DNA of 36,492 nt from Erysipelotrichaceae bacterium (GTDB lineage: Bacteria; Bacillota_I; Bacilli_A; RFN20; CAG-826): contig SVAY01000003.1 of NCBI GenBank assembly GCA_015059185.1, forward strand, positions 79,251 through 115,742. Direction: 5' to 3'. The position numbers and the translations under genes are program-made. Positions 30,869-36,492 of the stretch are shown here, in pieces. Position 1 is the first letter of the stretch; the number at the start of each line of letters is the position of its first letter. The notes under the pieces are model-generated. The model was not told the origin of the DNA, did no database searches, and saw only the letters and a program-made list of their open reading frames with translations.

Positions 30869-31611
30869 AATCCTATCTCATCCATGTTATCTTTATATGT
30901 CTCATAATCAGAATCACTAAAGACATCAAATATCACTTTTTTAATATTCTTATTTTCTTCCTTTAAATACGATTTAACGCATTTAATAGCAATTTTGCTG
31001 GCTTTTTCAATTGGAAATCCAAATATCCCAGTAGATAAAGAACAAAAGACTATTGACTCTAACTTCATCTCATCAGCTTTTCTTAAACAAGAATAATAGC
31101 AACTCGCTAAATCAACTTCATTGCGATGAATACCTGAATATATTGGTCCAACTGTATGGAAGATATATTTACAAGGGAGATTGTAGGCCTTAGTCACCTT
31201 CACTTGTCCATTAGGCTCCTCATGCCCTTGTTTATTCATTGTCTCCATCATATCTCTTCTTACTTCTAATCCTGCAAAAGTATGTATTGCATTATCAATA
31301 CAGTGATGGCCAGGTACAAAGCAACCTAGCATTTGAGAATTACATGCATTCACTATCGCATCAGCTTTAAATAAAGTGATATCGCCTTTATAAATAGACA
31401 TTCCTTCTTTGAAGTTAGAAACATCAATAATGTGTTTGGTAGCTAATAGTTCTTTTAATACTTCGTCTTGCTTATGATAATACTCATCACTTAAGTTTAT
31501 AGGCATGGTGATATTTAGTAGCGCTCTAAAAGTGGTAAACGAATCATCTAATGGTTCATCAATAACATTTATTTGTTTTAAATAATTAATGCAATACCTA
31601 ATATTACTCAT
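30865..31611 (-). CDS. Zinc-type macrodomain ADP-ribosyl hydrolase
   Basis: A 248-residue protein. An N-terminal helical segment of about 70 residues precedes a macrodomain with GDITLFKADAIVNACNS, the ADP-ribose loop STGIFGFPIEKA, and the metal-type insert FVPGHHCIDNAIHTFAG. The His/His/Cys pattern in that insert is the zinc-site signature of sirtuin-linked macrodomains, which remove ADP-ribose from proteins. First gene of the operon. Extended -10 six bases before the ATG, no ribosome site. Confidence 0.92.
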   Translation of the reverse strand: MSNIRYCINYLKQINVIDEPLDDSFTTFRALLNITMPINLSDEYYHKQDEVLKELLATKHIIDVSNFKEGMSIYKGDITLFKADAIVNACNSQMLGCFVPGHHCIDNAIHTFAGLEVRRDMMETMNKQGHEEPNGQVKVTKAYNLPCKYIFHTVGPIYSGIHRNEVDLASCYYSCLRKADEMKLESIVFCSLSTGIFGFPIEKASKIAIKCVKSYLKEENKNIKKVIFDVFSDSDYETYKDNMDEIGL

Positions 31612-31617
31612 AGGAAA

Positions 31618-31626
31618 ATAATAACA
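31618..31626 (-). promoter_or_regulatory. Extended -10 six bases before the macrodomain ATG
   Basis: The minus strand reads TGT TATTAT, then TTTCCT and the ATG. A perfect dyad ATCAAT-AA-ATTGAT (31638-31651) lies just upstream and may be an operator. Confidence 0.5.
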
Positions 31627-31673
31627 TAAATAGATTTATCAATAAATTGATGTGCACGCAATACTACCTGCAT

Positions 31674-31710
31674 AAAAACAAAAACTCGCACCACACTAAT
31701 AGGTACGAGT
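31674..31710 (-). terminator. Terminator of the restriction-modification operon
   Basis: On the minus strand ACTCGTACC (31710-31702) pairs over 9 bp with GGTGCGAGT (31692-31684), followed by TTTTTGTTTTT. Confidence 0.85.
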
Positions 31711-31726
31711 CAACATTCAAGTTGGC

Positions 31727-31779
31727 AGGGTGTAAAGATTTTAATACAATTCTACACCTTATGGAAAAAACTCTACACC
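31727..31779. repeat. TCTACACC repeats and dyad behind the res gene
   Basis: TCTACACC occurs at 31751 and 31772 (21-base step), and AGGGTGTA (31727-31734) pairs with TACACCTT (31753-31760) over 8 bp with one GU pair. The function is unclear. Confidence 0.5.
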
Positions 31780-31794
31780 ACTATTATAAAATCA

Positions 31795-34167
31795 TTATTT
31801 TAGCTTTTTAAGCACCTTCTCAATATCGTAGGCATCTTCAATTTTGCGGAGGAATTCATTGAAATTCACCCAACCGTCGTGATTAGAGTTGTAATCGTGA
31901 TAATCTCTTCCTTCAAAGAGATAGAATTGAGTGCCTGATTGGCAAACAATACCACCCACTACTTTAGGATCGTATCCACGATTTTGATTAATGTCATAAA
32001 GATAATCGCGAAGAGCTTCGTTTTTAACGGTTGTGTCTGCAAGATTTGTTTCGTCATTAGGCTTAGTATCAAAGATACCGACGCTTCCGTCTTTGAATTT
32101 AATAATGAAGTCTGGCTGGAATGTACTCATTCCGTTGTTATAAGAAATACCAAAGTTAATTCTCATTAGTTCGCTTCCGTTTTCCCAATACCACTCAACA
32201 GCGTTTTGTGTATCAAGATATTGAAGGAAGTTCTTTTCTAAATAGTTGACTTGCCCGCTTGCGTTCTTTAACACAAACAAAGGACTATAAAGAGATTTTA
32301 TTCCCAATAACATTGTATGTGTTTCAGATGAATAAGCACGGCTTTCTTCAATCTTAAAGTCATACCTAACGCCTTTTTTACCAGCGTTAATTGAAAGCAT
32401 TTGCCTAAACTCAGCTGTAGCTTCAGAAATAACTTCAGCAAATAAGTCTCTATTGTTGACCACTATTTGCATATATCTCTTAACTTTTTCGCTTCTAGTG
32501 AATCCTTTTATAAATGTGCTAAGCACATCCATGATTGCAGTGTTAATTGGAGATTTAGATCTGACATAGGCCAGGCCATTTAAATTGTCTCTAATAATTG
32601 CGTTATATTGTGCTTGAACATCGTTTTCAGACATTTGAACATCAACAGCATTACCTGTAATTGTTCTTTCTTCAGCAATATTTTGCATGCCTAAATTTGT
32701 TTCTTCTAGAACAACATCACCAGTATTGGTTTCTAGTTTAAGGCCGGCATCTTCTAATCTTTCTGGGTCATCGAATAAAACATTTTTTCTGTCTTCTTCA
32801 GTAAGGCCCATTCTTTTCATAAATGATTTGAATAAATATTCACCAAATCTAGAGTCTGCAGAGTTATAGTCCTCTTGTCTAGATCTATAAAATGATTTAA
32901 GTTTTGTTTGCGCCCACACTCTTAATTGAGTGTATCCATCTCTCATTTTGGTCCATTCGGTTTTAATCTTGTTTGGATTATAGGTGTCTTGTTTAGTTTC
33001 AAAAGTCCAAATATTAGTGAAAATATAAGCATTATCAAGTAAAGCATCATCGTAAGACTTAGCTTCTGCAGTTCTTAAAATACGTCCAATAGTCTGAGTT
33101 TCAAATGTTTCAGATTTGCCCTCACGGAATTTGACTAAGATATGTGCTCTAGGGCAATCCCATCCGGTAGCAACTGCGGTTTTGAAAATTAGGTATTCGG
33201 TTATATCATTATTCTTTCTAATTTCTTTTTTATCAAACGGATCATGATTGTCGCACCACAACTTTAATTTACCATTAGCTTCAGTTATTCCTTTGCCTCT
33301 TAAGAAGTCTTTAATGACTAATTTCTTTGCTTCACCTTCGTCCACGTTCGGAATTTGAATAAGCACTAATGGATTAACATTTATATTTAACTCAGCATAC
33401 TTTTTAACTATTTCTTCGCGTTTTTCAAAGCCCTTTTCTAAAATTAATAATTCACTATCCTTTTCAGCAAGGCTCTTGTCTTCTTTTTTAATGCCTTCAT
33501 TTACAATAACATCTTCTTTAATCATGCCTTCTTTAATAACATCTTTAGGATTAACTTCCACGTCAATGTGGTCGTTTAATGGCGTTGCTGACATTTCTAA
33601 AAGTATATTAGGAATGATTATTGTATTTATGAATTCTTGAATTCTTGTTTTTGCTGATGACCCAACATGAGACTCGTCAACAACCAAAACGACTTTAGTT
33701 CCATTCTTTTTAGTCCTATCGATGACATCCAAAAAGTTTAATCCTTCTTGCTCTTTCATTAAATTATTTGCCCATGTGCCCGTGCCCTTGTCTTTGATAA
33801 TCAGCTTTTCCCAGTTAATAAATACTATTTCTTTGTTTTTGATAAATTTGCGAGTTCCAAAAAAGTCTTCCTCTAGCAAAGAGCAAACAGGATTTCCACC
33901 AAGGTACGTTTTAACGGCATCGTGCGACTGTTTATGCAATTCTCCCTTACCTGGGCAAGCCCATAAGATACAAAAATTTATATCTGGGTGCTCGCCTGCC
34001 AATTCTTCAAACAAGGAAGAAGCCATAAAGGTCTTGCCACTACCAGTAGGCGCTTTAAAAACGACTTCTTTTCTATTATTAGAGTTAAATCCTAAAGTGA
34101 TATAACCTTTCAATTCATCAACAGCACCGCGTTGGTAATTCTTCAGTCTGTAAATCATATTACTCAT
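31795..34167 (-). CDS. res: Type III restriction enzyme, Res subunit
   Basis: A 790-residue SF2 helicase-nuclease. Walker A APTGSGKT (39-46), helicase motif II VVDESH, motif III EMSATPL, motif VI region QTIGRILRTAE, and GWDCPRAH typical of Res. C-terminal nuclease motif PDF (685-687) with DTK (700-702) is the PD-(D/E)xK site. It needs Mod to recognise two inversely oriented sites and cut nearby. It overlaps mod by eight bases. No damage seen. Confidence 0.95.
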   Translation of the reverse strand: MSNMIYRLKNYQRGAVDELKGYITLGFNSNNRKEVVFKAPTGSGKTFMASSLFEELAGEHPDINFCILWACPGKGELHKQSHDAVKTYLGGNPVCSLLEEDFFGTRKFIKNKEIVFINWEKLIIKDKGTGTWANNLMKEQEGLNFLDVIDRTKKNGTKVVLVVDESHVGSSAKTRIQEFINTIIIPNILLEMSATPLNDHIDVEVNPKDVIKEGMIKEDVIVNEGIKKEDKSLAEKDSELLILEKGFEKREEIVKKYAELNINVNPLVLIQIPNVDEGEAKKLVIKDFLRGKGITEANGKLKLWCDNHDPFDKKEIRKNNDITEYLIFKTAVATGWDCPRAHILVKFREGKSETFETQTIGRILRTAEAKSYDDALLDNAYIFTNIWTFETKQDTYNPNKIKTEWTKMRDGYTQLRVWAQTKLKSFYRSRQEDYNSADSRFGEYLFKSFMKRMGLTEEDRKNVLFDDPERLEDAGLKLETNTGDVVLEETNLGMQNIAEERTITGNAVDVQMSENDVQAQYNAIIRDNLNGLAYVRSKSPINTAIMDVLSTFIKGFTRSEKVKRYMQIVVNNRDLFAEVISEATAEFRQMLSINAGKKGVRYDFKIEESRAYSSETHTMLLGIKSLYSPLFVLKNASGQVNYLEKNFLQYLDTQNAVEWYWENGSELMRINFGISYNNGMSTFQPDFIIKFKDGSVGIFDTKPNDETNLADTTVKNEALRDYLYDINQNRGYDPKVVGGIVCQSGTQFYLFEGRDYHDYNSNHDGWVNFNEFLRKIEDAYDIEKVLKKLK

Positions 34168-35869
34168 CCCTCTTTATGTCTTCGACAATTTCCTTATAAA
34201 TTTCATATATCTTCGAAGGAATTGGTTTTAATGTTACGTTGTCTCCTTGGATAAGAGTTTCGTCCACATTGTTATCGCTTGAATAAATATAGACAATGGC
34301 TTCCCCTTTAGTATTGAGTACTCTGTTTTTAAATTCATCAAATTTGATGGAATTATAATAATCGTTGTATATAAATAAGTGTCTATCACCACTAGCGAAA
34401 TGAGACGAATACTCGTTTCTCTCTTTTAAAGCAAAAATGTTTTCAGCTATGCAGAGTAGAGCATCCACCTTTTCAACCAGGTTGTATTTAGCCTGCTCGG
34501 TATTATTTTCGTCTTTAATGAAATCTGTGTGGTAATAATAAAGGTTTGCTCTAAGCCCACTACTATATTTTGATCCATCAATTCTTTTTCCTGTAATTAC
34601 TGTCTTCAATCTTGGAAAAGTTACTTCTTCACAAATGCTGCTTTCGTTATTAGTGCATAAAATAAATTTTCTTGAACCGCCATCTTCGTTATTTAATTCA
34701 AGAACTGCTTGCCCTGTCGTTCCAGAACCAGCAAAGAAATCTAACACAACAGCATTTTTATTATCGATTAAATCAATTAATGATTTAACAAGTGAAACAG
34801 GTTTTGAATATGGGAAAACATTATTTTTGTTGAATATCTTCTTTAACATTCTTGTTCCGTTTGCGTTTTGATATTGAGAATCAAGTAAGAATAGGGAGTT
34901 AATATTCGATTGGGAATTAGTAACATCTTTAAGATATTTCTTTATATAGAAACCATATTTGCCTTTATAATTCTTTGACTTTTCAAAAACAACTTGGCCG
35001 TTTTCTAACAATTTGTTAAAAGTTTCTTCGACATAATGCCATTGTTTTCTATCAGTTTCATCCAAGGCGACAGGAGGTAAATAGGTTTCACCTGTGTATG
35101 GATTAGTAATAGGATAACGCGCATAACCATAACGGCCGCCGTCAATTTTGATAACTAAAGAATCTTTTTTCCAAGGACCATTTGGATCATTGTCAGGATT
35201 AGAATATTCGGAAAAATCTTTTTGAACTCCTTTTATGAGTTTTTGAGCTTTGAAAGAAGCAGACCTTTTTACGTAAAAAAGAACATAATCTTGATTGGTA
35301 TTGATGCTATAAATTGATGTCTTTTCACCTGATGAAGAGTTTCTAGTGAAACATTCAACAAAGTTACTTTCTCCAAATATTTCATCACACAACAGCTTCA
35401 ATTGGCAAAATTCGTGTTCATCTATGCTGATAAAGATAACACCATTATCATTAAGCAATTCTCGTGCTAGTTTTAATCTTTTCTGCATGAAAGAAAGCCA
35501 CTTTGAATGCTTATATCCATCATCTACTCCAACATATTTATCATTGTATTTGAAATCATTGATAAGAGTGTTGTATGGTGGATCAATATAAATAATATCT
35601 ATCGAGTTTTTGAGAATATAATTGAGCGTTGTAAGCGAATGATAATTGTCTCCTTCAATCAAAACGTTGTTGTTTTGGCACAAATCGCTAACAACTACTT
35701 TTTTTGTTTTGTCTTCAACTAAAACAGGAATATGCGTTTCACATTGCAAAACAACATCCTCTTTATTGTCTTCTTTGTCCCAAACCAAACCATATTTTTT
35801 TGCAGCTTTTAGTTCTGCTTCTAATTCTTTAATTTGCTTTATTAGCTGTTCAGCATCAAAATCAGTCAT
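34160..35869 (-). CDS. mod: Type III DNA adenine methyltransferase, Mod subunit
   Basis: A 569-residue beta-class N6-adenine methyltransferase: catalytic DPPY (96-99) comes before the SAM motif DFFAGSGTTGQA (about 375-385). The segment between them, about 280 residues, is the target recognition region that sets the site. The first 30 residues form a coiled coil. GAGG lies seven bases before the ATG. First gene of the mod-res operon, facing the XRE regulator. Confidence 0.95.
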   Translation of the reverse strand: MTDFDAEQLIKQIKELEAELKAAKKYGLVWDKEDNKEDVVLQCETHIPVLVEDKTKKVVVSDLCQNNNVLIEGDNYHSLTTLNYILKNSIDIIYIDPPYNTLINDFKYNDKYVGVDDGYKHSKWLSFMQKRLKLARELLNDNGVIFISIDEHEFCQLKLLCDEIFGESNFVECFTRNSSSGEKTSIYSINTNQDYVLFYVKRSASFKAQKLIKGVQKDFSEYSNPDNDPNGPWKKDSLVIKIDGGRYGYARYPITNPYTGETYLPPVALDETDRKQWHYVEETFNKLLENGQVVFEKSKNYKGKYGFYIKKYLKDVTNSQSNINSLFLLDSQYQNANGTRMLKKIFNKNNVFPYSKPVSLVKSLIDLIDNKNAVVLDFFAGSGTTGQAVLELNNEDGGSRKFILCTNNESSICEEVTFPRLKTVITGKRIDGSKYSSGLRANLYYYHTDFIKDENNTEQAKYNLVEKVDALLCIAENIFALKERNEYSSHFASGDRHLFIYNDYYNSIKFDEFKNRVLNTKGEAIVYIYSSDNNVDETLIQGDNVTLKPIPSKIYEIYKEIVEDIKRDE

Positions 35870-35893
35870 AGCTTAACCTCGTAGAGAATAAAA

Positions 35894-35908
35894 TCAAGGT
35901 TTCCTTGA
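35894..35908. promoter_or_regulatory. Operator 1 of the restriction-modification locus
   Basis: TCAAGG-TTT-CCTTGA is a perfect 6-3-6 dyad 25 bases upstream of mod. It matches operator 2. Confidence 0.7.
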
Positions 35909-35954
35909 CTTCACCCTTTATTCTACAAAGTTTAACTTGATTTATCTATATTCA

Positions 35955-35973
35955 AATCAAGGTTTCTTTGATT
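35955..35973. promoter_or_regulatory. Operator 2 of the restriction-modification locus
   Basis: AATCAAGGTTTCTTTGATT repeats the same dyad with one mismatch, over the region where the -35 of the XRE gene should be. Its centre is 63 bases, six DNA turns, from operator 1. A half site CTTGATT lies between them at 35936-35942. Confidence 0.7.
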
Positions 35974-35996
35974 ATTTGACTATGAGGTATAAATAA

Positions 35997-36278
35997 ATGA
36001 GATTAAGGGAACTTCGTAATAAGAGTGGTTTGACGCAGAATGAAATAGCCAATAAACTTGGTGTTTCTGGTCAAACGATATTAAATTGGGAAAACGGTAT
36101 TTATGAACCGAAAATCAACCAGCTTATTCAATTAGCAGATCTATTTGGTGTGACTGTTGATTACTTAATTGAGCGTAAAAACAACGACAAAAAAGCTGAT
36201 GACATATGTAGAGAGTTAGAAAGAATCTCTAAAGAAGATGTCATCAACTTTATAAAAGAAGAAATCAAAAAGCTGTAG
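35997..36278 (+). CDS. XRE-family regulator (C-protein-like)
   Basis: A 93-residue protein. Residues 1-58 form a Cro/C1 helix-turn-helix (LTQNEIANKLGVSGQTILNWE, in parts, and LADLFGVTVDYLIE). The last 30 residues are charged. It faces mod across two matching dyads, the usual set-up for control of restriction-modification genes. A weak GAGG stands nine bases before the ATG. Confidence 0.9.
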   Translation: MRLRELRNKSGLTQNEIANKLGVSGQTILNWENGIYEPKINQLIQLADLFGVTVDYLIERKNNDKKADDICRELERISKEDVINFIKEEIKKL

Positions 36279-36289
36279 TTTATCTTTAA

Positions 36290-36364
36290 TAAAAGAAAAG
36301 CGAGACTGTCTCTCGCGGTTCGGCGGGACCTAAACGGCACCCTATCAAGAGGTTTCCCTTTGAC
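36290..36364 (-). ncRNA. Candidate small RNA with own promoter and terminator
   Basis: On the minus strand an extended -10 TGATAAAAT (36379-36371) is followed by about 75 GC-richer bases that end in the terminator GCGAGA-GACAG-TCTCGC (36316-36300) and TTTTCTTTT. No reading frame of note lies within. The core GGTGCCGTTTAGGTCCCGCC is unlike its AT-rich surroundings. It converges on the XRE gene, and the terminator may serve only that transcript or an unseen one. Confidence 0.45.
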
Positions 36365-36463
36365 ACGTTTATTTTATCACATTAACAAGTTAAACCCACT
36401 ACTTATTTTCCCTGCGATACCGTTTGATATTTGTAGGTAACAATTAAAAAGGAAAGTCTTACA

Positions 36464-36492
36464 ATGTTAATTGCTAGATTAATAAAGGAGAC
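36464..36492 (+). CDS. Possible start of a gene cut by the window edge
   Basis: AAGGAAAG precedes an ATG that opens the frame MLIARLIKE to the window end. Alternatively AAGGAG at 36485-36490 is the ribosome site of a gene that begins just outside. The preceding 85 bases hold no other feature that I can identify. Confidence 0.3.

Noticed and set aside
36290..36364. T-box leader (AGGGTG and ACCGCGAGAG stretches)
   Set aside because: The motif is split by 17 bases, there is no specifier region, and no downstream gene lies on that strand.
1..36492. Mycoplasma genetic code (TGA as Trp)
   Set aside because: TGA serves as stop in many ATGA overlaps of intact genes.
1..36492. CRISPR array or cas genes
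   Set aside because: No regularly spaced direct repeats of 25-40 bases and no Cas protein were seen; TnpB belongs to an IS605 element.

Overview
The window is AT-rich, tightly packed bacterial DNA. Standard-code TGA stops occur in many ATGA gene overlaps, so this is not the Mycoplasma code. Strong AGGAGG-type ribosome sites inside operons, GlpK, MetNIQ, rubrerythrin, the absence of outer-membrane genes and the general protein flavour point to an anaerobic Firmicute, probably an uncultured host-associated member of the Bacilli/Erysipelotrichia/Mollicutes-like branch. The exact lineage is inference.

Layout. 1-5341: a nucleoside kinase cut by the window edge converges on a minus-strand operon (IMPACT-domain protein, aminopeptidase P, glycerol kinase, DUF5677 protein). 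5398-9000: CPBP protease, TraX-like membrane protein, thioredoxin, tRNA-Gly, an unidentified small structured RNA, rdgB and a YhhN protein. 9092-13553: an orphan methyltransferase-like gene, rubrerythrin, and metNIQ behind a methionine-rich leader peptide with a classical attenuator. 13562-15817: a His-rich 10-TM metal permease divergent from a His-rich COG0523 metal GTPase. 15818-17272: an unknown gene whose ribosome site lies in a hairpin, a degenerate Asn/Glu tRNA-like pair facing the real tRNA-Asn/tRNA-Glu pair, and acpP. 17360-21689: a seven-gene, translationally coupled minimal Tad-like pilus or secretion locus. 21825-27352: guanylate kinase, a large Pro/Glu-rich membrane protein, an AbrB-ABC transporter operon and a MATE exporter. 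27400-29738: a small redox-type operon whose flavodoxin-like first gene is broken by a TnpB-only IS605-family element and an internal deletion. 29770-31611: a macrodomain/DUF1848 operon whose sirtuin partner is a frameshifted remnant. 31795-36278: a complete Type III restriction-modification system with a divergent XRE regulator and matching operators, followed by a second candidate small RNA.

The most notable items are the Met-rich attenuator of metNIQ (13390-13553), the mirrored tRNA-like pair (16673-16795), the compact Tad-like locus, and a recurring promoter architecture. In that architecture a -10 box lies 6-9 bases before the ATG of first genes that lack a ribosome site, which predicts leaderless mRNAs. 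The TnpB insertion site can also be reconstructed to the base or nearly so, which predicts the TnpB guide and target.
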